A stretch of 64,000 nucleotides of DNA from Antedon mediterranea. Lineage: Eukaryota; Echinodermata; Crinoidea; Comatulida; Antedonidae. The notes beneath the pieces are model-generated. The model saw nothing but the letters and a program-made list of their open reading frames with translations, was not told the DNA's origin and did not search any database. The stretch is taken from assembly GCF_964355755.1 (NCBI RefSeq), contig NC_092675.1:1865001-1929000 (forward strand). Direction: 5' to 3'. Positions within the stretch are counted from its first letter, which is position 1. Each line of letters opens with the position of its first letter. Both the position numbers and the translations under genes were made by a program. Below, one piece after another: positions 1-11,954 of this stretch.

Positions 1-441
1 CGACTTATTTTTTCATTATAATATTAAAATATCAAATTTTGATGGTATTTAAATTAAAACTACCAGTTAAATTTTATGAGTTTTTAGTTGATTTGCAATT
101 CTATTATAATGATAATAAGTCAGTTATTGTACTGAATACCAATTTGTTTATAAACAATATTGTTTATTTTTAGTACAATTTTATTATGATGGGAGGATAA
201 ATGTTTATACATGGTGTACTTGACTAAAAATATAATTTAAATTGCTTAATCAAGGAAAATTTGTTTCCATTCATAAAATAACAATTTTGTTTATAAAACA
301 CAAGCCCCATCCACCTATAACACACATTTAATACTACCTTGATACACTTTTGCTGTGGATTACCCTTTAATATGATAATTATTTTTTGAAATACCACCTA
401 CTGTAAATAAACTATTATGGATATAATATTTGTTTCTGTAG

Positions 442-3400
442 AAATATGCTTTGATGCAACTTAAAAAACGTGGAATTTGTGAGGATGACTACACAAAAAG
501 TAGATTATGGTGGATTGGTATCATTCTTATGATAATAGGTGAAATTGGCAACTTTTTGGCCTATGGCTTTGCACCAGCAACCACTGTAGCCCCACTTGGC
601 ACAACCACTGTTATAGGTACGTACATTAAGGTCTATTTATACTATGAACATTGATAAATTGATCGATAATGTCTCAATATGTCTTAATATTTTCAGTCCA
701 ATCAAATAACGTCATTATGATATACATACTTAATTTACATACGTTACATCACTGTATATATACTTTTTATCTTAAAGCAAATGCGTACATAGCCTCCTTA
801 TATCTTGGTGAAAAGGTCAGGTGGCAAGATATCTTAGGTGAGTCTTTAAATTATAATTATTGATAATTTTATTCATTTTTCATAATGAATTGTTGAATCT
901 TATTTCCTTTTTTGTCATTCTATATAATAAACCAAATTTGTGAAAAGTGAATCTTCACTGAGATTTCTGCTACCCACAGCATTTTTTAGAAATTTATATA
1001 AATATATAATAATATAATCTTTTATTGTTTTTTTCATTTTATAGGAACACTTGTAATTATTGTTGGGGTATTCCTGATTCTGACTTTCAGTACAACGGTA
1101 AATTATAAGTTCTCTTATTTAAATTTTTTCATTAATACTCATTTAGTATAGCACCTATCTACTGTGGTTTAAGCCTAGCCTCAAATTATAATATATATTT
1201 TTGAGAATTTGTCTTTGAAGTTAAATCAAGTTACGTAAAGCTCTGTCTACACTATCAAACTAGTTTGACAAAAAAAGTGTGATGTACCAAAATATGGTAG
1301 ATATTCCCAAATATGGTAGTGATATGACATCATATGGCATTTACTGTATGGACACATCAAATTTTGTTGTCACATAAAGTTTGATAGTGTAGACAGAGCT
1401 TTACAGTATTAAAACCTGAACATTTCTTCTATAATAGTTGTCTTTTAAATTATTTTATTTTTAGCGAGATGATCGTTTGGATGCAGCTCAACTCAAACAA
1501 CATTTAACGCAGTGGTCTTTTATATTTTATTTAGTAAGATCTATATTGGTCATTAGTTAAAATATATATAGCATATTTTGGTATACCATGGTTATATTAA
1601 TATGGATGCAATTAACGATATGATGTATAGTGTGTATTATGGTTGGTACTGAAAGATGGTATATACAATCATGTTGGGGAGAACTTGAAATTACTAACTA
1701 ATTATTAACACTACTTTGTTGTGGCTAACTGTTTTATGTCATCCTATAGAGTTCTGCGGTGTGACGTCACAACGATAGATGGCGCTGCGTGGTTGCTAGC
1801 CAACCAAAAAATGCGCCACCTACCGTTGTGAAGTCAGCACTGCAGAATTCTATATAGTTTTCCTCTTTTCTGTTTCTTATCTCTTTTGTCTCTTAATTTG
1901 TATTCACATTCTGTTAATTTTTCAAACCTTTTCGTTCTTTTTCTTCCTTCTCACTCTCTTTACCCGCTATCTCTCTTTACCCGCTATCTCTCTCTACCAG
2001 CTATCTCTCTCTACCCCCTCTCCACTGATAATAGTTACTTATTTTTCTGGTCACATATTTTATCTTCACTACTAATATGATTTGCTGTGTGTTATAAACG
2101 GTGTTGGGAATTAATAATCACTTTGATTAACATTTACAGGTACATAGTGAAACCTCCTTCACAGTGTAGCAAGCACTTTCATCTGTAATTAATTCACCAT
2201 TCTATTGCTGGAGTATAGTATTATATTAATTGGTGCAGCTGTGTCATGCAGGGGATGATGTTGGTGGAGTAGGTGCATTTAAGGTGATGGTGGGTTTTAA
2301 AAAGTGACATTTGATTACAGTAGAGCCCCTATTCAAGTGACACTGTTAGGAACCATTGAAGTGTCCCTTTTATAGAAGTGTTCCCTGAATAGTGGTTACC
2401 TCATGTGTTTGGTAAAGTGTGCTAAGAGATTGGTTCTACTTAATTATTACAGTTATAGAATAGACATTTAATAAGTTTATTATGTATATTATATATAATA
2501 CCAAATTTGGAGCTTAAAGAAAACAAATAACATAACATTTTCTTGTGTAAATGAAGTTAACTAGTACAATATTCTAACAAATCTCTTTGGTAAACTAATT
2601 TATTACTTATACATTGAATGCTGTTTTATACACTTTGGTTCTGGTTTTTAAATTTCTATTCATAGTTTTTACATTAGAATTAATAATCACTGTTTGCACA
2701 GAATGAATTTTGAATAAAATGAAAATAATTTGGTATCAGGGAGTATGTGGCCATATTCACCAATCACACTTAAGTGGGATATACCCTTTAAATAAATAAA
2801 TATTTCACTTAAATCAATATTTAGGGATTTTCCTTATTTGGTTGATATTCCGTAAAGCTCTGTCTACACTATCAAACTTTATGTGACAAAAAAATGTGAT
2901 TTGCTCATATATGGACATGATGATGTTATATCACTACTATATTTGGAAATATCACTACCATATTTGTGCACATCACACTTTGTTTAGTCAAATTAGTTTG
3001 ATAGTGTAGACAGAGCTTTAGGAATTCCCAAATTAGGAATTTGGGAATTGTAAAATTTTATAAAGGTAAGTGTTTTCCTTATAAATATTTAATACGTGTA
3101 CTTTTAGGAGATATATATATTTTATTTGTTTTGCATTTCATTTTAAATATAAAATTGTTAATACATTTTATATTTTAATTACAGGCTGTAGAAGCAGTTG
3201 TTTTTATTGTTTGTTTGTATCTAATAAAAGTACATTTATTTAAACATGCCACACTTTATCTTATACCTGCCGCAATACTTGGTGAGTTTACACGTAATTT
3301 TCACAATTTTTTAATTTATGAGCCAAAAATGATGCATATAAACTAAATGGTATATAAATAAAACTGTGCTATTTTTGTCTGTAAATGATATTTTAATAAA

Positions 3401-5943
3401 TCAACAGTGGTGGAACTGTGGCTTAGTTGACATGCTTGCTTACCAATCCCAGGTCCTTTGTTCAAATCCTGTCTTAGTTAAATGATTTTTCGGACAGCCT
3501 ATACAGCTACCTAAAGCCTAACATACTGCTGGCTGGTGTAAAAGAAACATAGTGCGTAAAACATGATTATTATTCTCGATTACAAATCTTTTGTGTCGTT
3601 TAAAATTCAGAATGATTACTTTCCTATAGCCTGAATGCAGTATCTTAAACCAACATAGAAAGGTCAAAAGACTCTACTCATTGTACATGCCAAAATGATC
3701 TCGTATTTTTTCGAAAAATGTTTTCATCTGGTTTTATATTAATTATCTATATACAATTAATTATGATAAACCAGTCATTAAATACGTACTGCTGCTCTAC
3801 GACGTGCAAAGCTACTCATAGCAATGATTAAAATCCAGTCATTATCAGGTGAAGAATTGTTTACAGGAATTTGAAAAAACACCGCTCACATGCTTATTTA
3901 ATTACTGGTTTATCGTAAAGAATTCATAGAGCATTGCCATTTTTATTTTTAGCTTCTTTAACTATTATTGGAGCGAAAGCAGTGGCTTCTATGTTGGAAC
4001 TGTCTTGGTCGGGCAATATGCAACTACTATACCCTATATTTTATTTTATGGTGCTGTTAATGATAGTAACAGCAGTTTTACAAGTTAGGTAAGAATACAT
4101 TTTTAGTTTGAATTTGAAATTCAATATCAGTATCTCTGTAACATTTTAGTAGGCAGAAACAAGCTGAGGGTTATACTGTTAATACAATAGACCTTTTTTT
4201 CCTAATTGTAATCAATCTTTCAGGTATGTAACAAAAGCCATGCAGGAATTTGAGTCCACAGTGGTGGTACCAACAAATTTTGTATTCTTCACAATTAGTG
4301 CTATATTAGCAGGTAAGTCTTTCTTTAAAAATGTGCAGCTCATTGAGAGCTTTAGAATGAACTTTTATTATTATTTAGTTAGGTAGTTCCATATTCACCA
4401 TTGATCATGTCACCAATAACTGATAATGATCTAGCCAAAGCCGAGTTTTCATGCAAGAAAAATCTCATTAGCATAAATAAATCTGATTTATTTGAAGTTC
4501 TATCTTCACTATCAAACTAGTGTGATGTGCCAAAATATGGTAGTGATATGACCAAATATAGTAGTGATATGACATCATCATGTCCAAATATAGGCACATC
4601 ACCTTTTTTGTCACATAAAGTGTGATAGTATAGACAGAGCTTTACATCTGTTCCTTTTCCTTCTAGAGATTTTTCTCAGTAGTTTTGTTTTATATTATTA
4701 CATATCGTTTACTTTCTTTGAACTTTAAGGTATATTTTTCTATCAAGAATTCATGGGCCTCACATATATACAAATAGTAATGTTTTTATATGGGTGAGTT
4801 AATTTAGATATTTCCTTTATTATAATATTATTGTTGATTTGACAACACAGTCACTCGAACTATGTAATGTGAACAGCCAAAGGGTGCAGGATTTTGAAAG
4901 GTATTGTAGTTCTACTGTGTGAAGTGAACATGACGAGAAGCAGGAACAAATTGGTTGAAGTTGGTCATTAAAATTAAAGATTTCATTTTGCTGCTAACCT
5001 GCATTCACACCAGAGGCGAAACAAATTTAGGAGAGTTATTTATTATTATATTATGGCTCAAAAGTTACAGCCATGCTTGAAAAAGCATCGCATGATAAAG
5101 TGTACACTAATTGTTTAGCATGTTTGAAATAAAAAGTAATATACCATTTCTTTCTATCAGATGTGGATTCTGTTTCGTTGGCGTTGCGTTTATAACTGAA
5201 GGCAGGGAAACTCCTTCAGATGTATCTACAGAAAAGACAAAGTTACATAGATCATGGAAAAGTAAACAAAAGACCAAAGGTATTGTACAGTATTATATTT
5301 TGATGACAATGTAATAGATTTCATTTTTTACTTGCTAGACTCAAAAGACTAAAAGCATGCAATCAATTTAAAATATTTTCCCCCTGAAAAAATTATTTTT
5401 TTCAAAGTTGAATATGCTATTTTGATGTTCCATAATAGTAATTCACTTTGACCAAAAACTGGATCGAAAATCATTTACCTGAAAAAATGTTATTTAAACA
5501 ACAAATAATCAAATTGGCCAATGAGTTTTGGTTGAATTTAACCGTGTTTTGTCTTTTTATAAATGAAAACATCTTTTTAAAAAAGATTTTCCGAAAAAAG
5601 AGATATACCAAGAAGTTTAAACTAATAATGAATCTTTTTTCTTTGTTTTTTCCCTGATATTTTCATTTTCTCAATACAAGTCACTCATCATTGTATTTTA
5701 TACTTTATTTTAATTTGATGAAATAGATGTTTTTATTTAATTTATACACAATTTGCTTTTGTTCTTACAGATTTAGTTTCAGATTTGGACTTCTCACGTC
5801 ATAAGGTTCAACCTGCAAAAATCCTTACGGAGTCGTCCTCGTTAGATCTAAGTTCAAATGACGAAGAAACTCCGCCTTCTCCTACTATTACGGTTCACTT
5901 TAAAATAAATCAGGTTGGTTTAAATTTCACTTCATTACATTAA
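442..5943 (+). CDS. NIPA-like magnesium transporter (NIPAL2/NIPAL3 type), 3' ten exons, 5' end outside window
   Basis: Ten exons read as 442-616, 778-837, 1045-1097, 1465-1533, 3185-3281, 3953-4088, 4224-4312, 4730-4793, 5161-5279 and 5771-5943 (TAA). Phases agree throughout, giving 344 residues. The first visible exon carries WWIGIILMIIGEIGNF followed by YGFAPATTVAPLGTT, the hallmark of the NIPA/DMT-like magnesium transporter family. Later exons give repeated hydrophobic helices (for example TIIGAKAVASMLELSW and EFESTVVVPTNFVFFTISA) and a hydrophilic Ser-rich C-terminal tail. The family is polytopic and moves Mg2+ across plasma or endosomal membranes. The N-terminal helix or helices must lie upstream of base 1. 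The last exon could instead splice at GTTGGT after 5913, but reading on gives an in-frame stop within 30 bases. NIPAL2 and NIPAL3 cannot be told apart by eye. Confidence 0.86.
1235..1404. mobile_element. MITE family A, complete copy (NIPA-like intron)
   Basis: It begins AAAGCTCTGTCTACACTATC and ends with the reverse complement of that sequence. The TIRs are about 25 bp, the element about 170 bp, and both ends are flanked by TA. The interior holds the family's AAATATGGTAGTGATATG motif. There is no coding capacity. This is one of the cleanest copies in the window. Confidence 0.9.
1745..1855. mobile_element. Single ~110-bp palindromic MITE-like element
   Basis: An imperfect palindrome. The left arm TATAGAGTTCTGC...GACGTCACAACGATAGATGGCGC pairs with a right arm GCGCCACCTACCGTTGTGA...CTGCAGAATTCTATA around a short loop containing TTGCTAGCCAA. 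It is more GC-rich than its intron. No second copy was noticed in the window. Confidence 0.7.
2319..2405. repeat. Dispersed repeat fragment (family E)
   Basis: The text ACAGTAGAGCCCCTATTCAA with GTGACACT recurs in similar form near 16158-16195 (GTAGAACCCCTCCTTTGAGA) and 23133-23165. It is a degraded interspersed repeat of unknown class inside an intron. Confidence 0.5.
2852..3021. mobile_element. MITE family A, complete copy
   Basis: Both TIRs are intact (GTAAAGCTCTGTCTACACTA at the left, its complement at the right) with TA at the flanks. It lies in the long intron of the NIPA-like gene, just upstream of the 3185 exon. Confidence 0.88.
3408..3570 (+). mobile_element. tRNA-derived SINE-like fragment
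   Basis: A tRNA-like head has an A-box-like GTGGCTTAGTTGACATG and a good B box (TTGTTCAAATCC), followed by an unrelated body ending near GTAAAACATGATTATTATT. It is not a functional tRNA: there is no foldable acceptor stem. Confidence 0.5.
4498..4645. mobile_element. MITE family A, slightly degraded copy
   Basis: The left TIR is eroded (CTATCTTCACTATCAAACTA) and the right TIR nearly intact (TGATAGTATAGACAGAGCTT). The interior has two AAATATGGTAGTGATATG-type blocks. It is intronic in the NIPA-like gene. Confidence 0.85.
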
Positions 5944-5949
5944 TGGTTA

Positions 5950-6440
5950 ATTTGTTTTATTATTATTTATTATTTGTAGAGCGCCTTTCCAGAATTTCAA
6001 AGAAAATTAACAGAAACAAATTACAAAAAAAATAAATATTCTACTTAGGGAACAAATAAGTTTTGAGTTGTTTCTTAAAAAGATGAGAATTAGTCGGATA
6101 TCCAAAGGGATGCTGTTCCAAAGTTTCGGACAATGGATCAACACACTGTCGCCAAAAAACATTTTTGTGGCAGGGAAAGAAAGGTGTAAAATGTCCATGG
6201 ATGATCTAAAGCCAGAACGACGAGGCTCATGCAAATTAATGATATCGTGCATATATTTCGGGGCAACTTTTTAAACACTGCTGTACACATGCAGTGCAAT
6301 CTTAAAATCAATTCTCTGCTGGATCGGTAGCCAACGTAGTTTGCGTAGTAATGGAGAAGTTTTAGAGCGTGTATCAGAAAATCATTTGCGCAGCATGAAA
6401 CAGGATGAAATACATGAATGAAAAGAACTAGATATGCTTG
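5950..6440. repeat. Degenerate interspersed element downstream of the NIPA-like gene
   Basis: It begins with an AT-rich TTATTATTATTTATTATTTG run and GAGCGCCTTTCC. The text CTGCTGGATCGGTAGCCAAC and a minus-strand stretch translating as CPKLWNSIPLDIR (like LINE C-termini) suggest a transposon-derived fragment. AATAAA at 6031-6036 is the first candidate poly(A) signal after the NIPA-like stop at 5943, so part of this may be transcribed as 3' UTR. The element class is not resolved. Confidence 0.4.
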
Positions 6441-7790
6441 TGTGAATGGGTGGGTCCAGGCTTACCTGGGTAAGTTGATTACCTACCTACCCAAGTTAGC
6501 GATCCATGAAGCTAACTTGGGGGTAACTTTAATATGTAACGTACAACAATATAATTTTATTAAATGATGTAGAGTGTAAGCTGCAGTTCAATTCAAAACT
6601 ACCATTTTACTTTTTGAAACATTTATTAATTTTAATACAACTATAAATCGTGAACTTATAAATATTTTACATAGATATAACATAACTGGTTTGCATTGCA
6701 TTGGGGTCTATACAAAAAGAACATTTATTTTTGTTATGTGAAATTTAAAAAATAACACTCAACATGATGAAAAACATATCATAATGAAACAAAGAAATTG
6801 GTTTATCTGAAGCCTTTGAGCATAAAGGTGTTTCTGTTTTTTTTAGGATCAAAATAAAGAAAGTGAAATCCTGTTTAATCATTACACTGTCATCAATAGA
6901 AAAACCACAAATGATACAAAAAGAGGAATTCATAATGTTTACTGATAACAGTGAGAAGAAGGGTGTTTAGTGAAGCAACTGGCACAACCAGATAGTTACA
7001 GAAAGATCTAGAAGATCTCTACTAAGTATAAAGATGGTATTGGCAGAGGCAGCGAATGATTGTCCAGCAGCAACCAAAGTGTCTTCAGAGAAAGAAGTGT
7101 GTCTCTTTAGCAACAAAGCACCTACTGAAGCAGTCATTCCCAAGAGCAACTAGAGTGTCTTCTAAAACATCCAGAGTGCAGGGAATAATTTCGTCAGTTT
7201 AGCATTACAAAAAGCTAAACAAAACAACCTTATTGCTACACATTTTGAAAATTGTATAGCAAAATAATACAATAAAAAAACGACTTGACTCAACAATCAG
7301 ATGATTAGCAATATTGCTAAACAAAATTTTAAAATGAAATTTTTCCCTGGAGTGCCTCTTGAAGTAACAAGAGGGTCTTCAGAGAGGCAGCCAATGAGTT
7401 TCTAGGAGCAAACTAAAGGGTATTCTTAGAAACAAATATGTGTCTTGAAGCAACAAAAAAAGCAGTCAGAGAATCCCCAAGGGCAACCAGAGTTTTTTCT
7501 GAAACATCCAGAGTGTCTCATGAGGAAACAAGAGGGTTCTCAGAGGTACCCACCCACAAGGTGTAATGACAAGAATCTTGAATGCACTAAGCATGTCAAA
7601 TATTATTGAGTAAGGTATTTTAACTTTTTATTACATATTAGTACAGTGCTTGTTTGTTTGATATTTAATTCATGTTTTAAGATTGTAATGGTTGTATCTT
7701 TTGATTTGTTGTCTGTTCTTGTGTTAATCAAAAGGTTAATTAAATGAAATTTAAAAAATATATTTATGACTACAACTGTAATGTAGGAGA
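6441..7790. other. Intergenic stretch with degenerate short repeats
   Basis: No convincing gene. Between about 7040 and 7560 the phrase GCAACCAGAGTGTCTTC with a nearby AAACATCCAGAGTG recurs in altered form some eight times, like an old, eroded tandem array. The open frames of 60-70 codons here resemble nothing known. Confidence 0.4.
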
Positions 7791-8077
7791 TAAAGATATA
7801 ATAATTGTCCCCTGAAAACATACAAAAAAATGTTTTATTTTAATGTTACATAATAGTTATTACCTTTGTGGATCGAGACAACAAAAAATTACCTGACCAA
7901 TTTGTAATTTAAACAAAAATGTGTCAAATTGTCTGGCAGACAATAGGTGTTTGATTAAATGTAACCATTTACTTTGTCTTTTTATCAATGACATTTTTAA
8001 AAGTTGATGACCTATTCAAAATCTGATTTTATTAATCTTCATTTTTTAATGTTTTTGTGGGAACAATACATCTTTAA
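7791..8077. mobile_element. MITE family B copy
   Basis: It starts near TAAAGATATAATAATTGTCC with CCTGAAAACAT and ends TGGGAACAATACATCTTTAA, so the ends are inverted (AAAGATGTATTGTCCC type). It contains the family's AATCTGATTTTATTAATCTT block. It is non-coding and lies between the NIPA-like and receptor genes. Confidence 0.6.
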
Positions 8078-8484
8078 CTAACTACTAATAGTATTTTGAT
8101 ATTTCTTGTAAAGTACATTATTTTACACTGAAAATGTACATAAAACAGTATTTTAACTTATCGTATACTTTTTTTTAAGCATGTATTTTATTGTTTAAGG
8201 TGAAGCGAGTCTAACATATTATATATATATAACTGTATTTCTATTTTATTTTATGATGTTTATAATAAACAAACAAACAAATGTATCTATCTAAAGTCTT
8301 TTCTAAGATAGCATGTTCTATTTTTAAACTTTACAATTGATTCTTTACCGTATATATACGGTAGTATACCAACAGTGCATATTTTTCGAGCTTAACGCAT
8401 GCGCGAAATGGGTACCTTTGTCATCGTAGCGATAAAGAAAATCGAGGAGAAACAATGTAAAATACTACCAGACGGATTAATCGG

Positions 8485-8549
8485 CAGTTCGGATGATCCA
8501 TCGCTTGTCATTGGTCAAATCACTTGTTGCGCTTTATACTGGGAACTAG
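8485..8549. mobile_element. MITE family C, degraded half copy
   Basis: TCGCTTGTCATTGGTCAAAT, CACTTGTTGCGC and GGGAACTA match the right half of the intact element at 57800-57970. The left arm is not recognisable. Confidence 0.5.
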
Positions 8550-8857
8550 GCTTGATTAAAGTACACAATAATCTGTAAATTCCAATCCGGCTATTGTTTT
8601 GCCGATGTGAGTTAGCCTATTGGTTGAGTTATAAGGTTTTGTAAGGTTATTTATTAACAAACAATCGAATTTGCGAGTTTCATATTTGATAAAATATCGT
8701 GTTTATATTGTGTCAAAATATCGACAATTTCTGTCAAGGGGTCATCGACTATCTTCTGGAGTTTCTTGACCAGTAGATGAAGAAGATGGTTAATCTGCGC
8801 ATGCGTATTAGACTGGACTTTATTTGGCCGATGCAACGTTTTTCCTATTCCTTCGTT

Positions 8858-11269
8858 CTATTGAAATTGCACAAGTAATACAAAATATGTAAAGATGAAT
8901 CCAACACCCTGCAATCAAAATGATAAATACAAATTACTTAAGCTCTGTCTACACACACTATCAAACTTTATGTGATGTGCCCATGGACATGATGATGTCT
9001 ACCATCTATCACTACCATGTTTGGGCAGATCACTACCATATTTTAGGCACATCACACTTTTTGTCGAACCAGGAAAGAGTGAAAATGTCACTCTTCCCTG
9101 GTCGAACTAATTTGATAATGTAGAGCTTTACGTGTAGGTACGGTAGTACACGACGACACTACAGAATAAAAGAGTTTAAATCCAGATTACGGTATTGCAT
9201 CCGCAACATCAAGTAGGCATACAATAATATTCAATGCTAGAATACTTTTACCGGTATATACATTGTTATATTTATGGTATGTTTCTAAAGATAATGATAA
9301 ACCTTCGTCACCAAACATGATCGTTGCTTACCGTTAAAAGTACCTCTTTAGTTATAGTGACAAATCCAAATACTGAATACCCAATAGGAGGACCGTTCAG
9401 ACGAGATAGAAACAGCATATGGGTCTGTAAAAACGAATCAAATTTAGAGTATCCTCTTATATAGAATATGTAATGTAACAAATATTGTTTGTTACCGTAA
9501 TTAACAGTCGACCACACTATAATAAAATACCACTTTTGATTGATTTTGACCTAAACTGAAACGCAATTGATCTTTAATGTGAAAGTTCGAGCCAAAGACC
9601 CTGACATTGGTATGGTATAGTCCAGCACATCAACTACCACGAAGCTATAACATTTTTAAAGATGTAATGTCACCCCAAAAATATGAAAAATAAAGATTAA
9701 TAAAATGAGACGTTTCATATGCCATTATTCCGTACTGAACAAGAACTTTCACAAAAAGTCCAAAAAAAAAAACCAGTTAAAAATATAACCCAAAAAACTC
9801 CCATTTTCTGACAATTTTGTTAAAATAAATCTATTTTCGGTCTATGTTTTAGTCAAGGTGAATAACTATTAGGCATAAATTATATTTACCGAAATAAGGT
9901 TGTCGTTACAAGTTTTCGATGCTAACGCAGAGAGCCGGTGTATTTTGTCACTGAAATCATGAATCTAAAAAAAAAAATAAATAAAGAATAATTAATAGTA
10001 AAAGTTACAATTCGTTTTATTAAATCTAGTAAAGTCTGTTTTGAAGAAAATTAACCATTTTAACATTAAAAAAAATATTTAATTCAATTGCAATATAAAT
10101 TTAATTCTTTTTAAATCAAATTTATTCTATTTAATAGAAGCAATAGATTAGTCTGTCATTTGATTTCAAATCTATGAAGTAGTTTTGGTGAAAGTTAGAC
10201 TTAAAGTTTGAAAAGAAAAATATGTTACCTCCGTGTTTAGTAGAGCAGCATGGATTGTAACCACTCCCATGCAGATTGAGTTACTTGTCAGCCAACTTAA
10301 ATAAGTCATCTTGGTCCTAACACCCTCTGGTGAAAATAACGCTTGATACGCTAAAAATATGATGATTGGAATCTGAATTAAGCACATTACTAAAAGATAA
10401 ACAGAAAAACAGGCATCGGCGTGGCTCACAGAATCACAAAGATGGTTGTGCTGTTTTCGTATCGACTCATACAATTGCTCGTCAATAACAGCCTCACCGG
10501 ATTGTTGTGCCGGACACTCCGTTTCTATCATTTTGGAAAATCTTTCCCCCAGTAACTTAAACTGTTTTTGCAGGTATCTTGAGATGAGACTGACGAACAC
10601 GGCGTAATGCAAAAATAAAAACACATGATGATTTACGATAATCACAAACAACGCCACACTGATTGAAGAAGTCCATGGTGCTGATGATATGTGGTATTCT
10701 GAAGTTTCAAATACATAAGCGTTGATATACTGGGTAGCCGTGCATATGGAAAAGTGAAACATAGAAAACAGTAAAGCAAGATATACTTCACGTTTAATGT
10801 GTGCATTTCCAGGAACACAGTTCAGTTTACGACTAGCGACACTGTTACAGTACTTCTGGTTATGTTCAAAAAACGATAGTAAGCCATGTTTCTTTCGAGA
10901 GCATCCAGAGTATGCAAGCACAATGCCTACCATACAGTAAAGATTAAATGCACACATTATTATTTCAGAATACGTAAGTCCAGGATGCACATTATCTTTC
11001 CATAACTCAGGAACGAACCTTACAAAGTTAAAAATACTAATTAGTGAAATGAAGATATGATAGAACTTGCCAAAAGTTGCTTCAAAGTTGCTTCTATCTT
11101 CAAACGGTGGTTCGTGATAAACACCGATAACCTTCAAAGGTAATATAAACAACTTCATCTTGGAATATAATGGATGACTTAATCTAGTCGATTGTAAGTC
11201 ATTTTTGACGCTTACTTCCTCCGGTAGCCTAGCTTCTGTGGAACAACCAAATTCCTCGCTAAAATGCAT
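8858..11269 (-). CDS. Gustatory receptor-like seven-transmembrane protein, complete, four exons
   Basis: Exons on the minus strand are 11269-10229, 9964-9890, 9424-9332 and 8908-8858. All introns are phase 0, and the product is 419 residues. Hydrophobic helices fall near residues 70-88, 102-122, 163-186, 203-229, 287-312, 324-344 and 403-419. The last two exons read FLSRLNGPPIGYSVFG...TITKEVLLT, then GVGFIFTYFVLLVQFQ-stop, which is the TY-x(5)-QF C-terminal signature of the insect Gr/Or chemoreceptor superfamily. Phase-0 introns in the C-terminal region are also usual for that family. Gr-like proteins occur in non-insect invertebrates including echinoderms, with the N-terminus intracellular. 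Exon 1 alone looks like a complete 365-codon open frame, but the family signature is missing unless the three short exons are added. The ligand is unknown. Confidence 0.85.
8937..9131. mobile_element. MITE family A copy
   Basis: Left end TTAAGCTCTGTCTACACACA and right end TTTGATAATGTAGAGCTTTA. It contains an extra inverted insert around 9065-9110 (AGGAAAGAGTGAAAATGTCA, followed by its complement). It lies in intron 3 of the receptor gene, less than 30 bases from the exon-4 acceptor. Confidence 0.85.
9658..9880. mobile_element. MITE family B, partial copy in receptor intron 2
   Basis: It starts AAAGATGTAATGTCACCCC with AAAAATATGAAAAATAAAGA and runs to GTCAAGGTGAATAACTATTA. The same blocks occur at 16303-16638 and 40221-40335. 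The right terminus is lost or merges with the exon-2 donor region. Confidence 0.55.
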
Positions 11270-11954
11270 AATTACTGCATAAAAATAAGGAATTAAATAG
11301 GCTATATTCTTTACCAGTTTCTAATGTACTAGTTTGAAATACGGAGATGGCTGACTCAGCATTTGACTCTCAATTCTAACTATCCGTGGTTATATAATAT
11401 AAGTGACTATATAATGCGTTGTCATACGTCCAATCACATCTCAATCAGTTTTTATGAATTCGATATCTTCTCATTTCATGCGCGATCGATAAAGTATTCG
11501 GTAATTTACCGTAAGAGTAATATTCAGTAGTAGCCACCAAACAATAGATTGTTTGTACAGTATTTCCGACGATGTGAATCAGGTAAATTCGCCGTTGAAT
11601 CAATTTTAATTCGATGACAATCACAATTAACCTGGATATGAAAATGTACGATTCTTCTAATTAAATTGTAATCTTTCGTGTTATTGTTGTCGGTTAAAAC
11701 GAAATCAATCGATTGAACCCCAAAGCTTTATTTATGTGAAAATTATCCCGAAGAACAGAAACAAAAGAAATCATCGAATTATAAAAATTGTATTTCAATT
11801 CCTATTACGCCAATTTCGCTCTTAAAATTTGATGCAATTAGTTTCACAGGTAAACAGAAATGAAAGCAATCGACCGACTAGAAATAATGATCAAGTGAAT
11901 ACTGATTTTAAAGCTATTAGGCCTACAATTGTCGTATTCGATTTAGACTTTCAC
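11270..11954. other. Upstream region of the receptor gene, no gene seen
   Basis: AT-rich and without a convincing open frame. It should contain the promoter of the minus-strand receptor gene. No clear TATA or other element could be assigned. Confidence 0.3.

Noticed and set aside
6007-6252. Minus-strand 81-codon protein gene
   Set aside because: The CPKLWNSIPLDIR stretch looks like a LINE C-terminus in a degraded element rather than a host gene.
8654-8836. Minus-strand frame starting MHRPNKVQSNTHAQ
   Set aside because: Its composition looks protein-like, but it lies just past the stop codon of the receptor gene, without a splice link, so it is probably 3' UTR.
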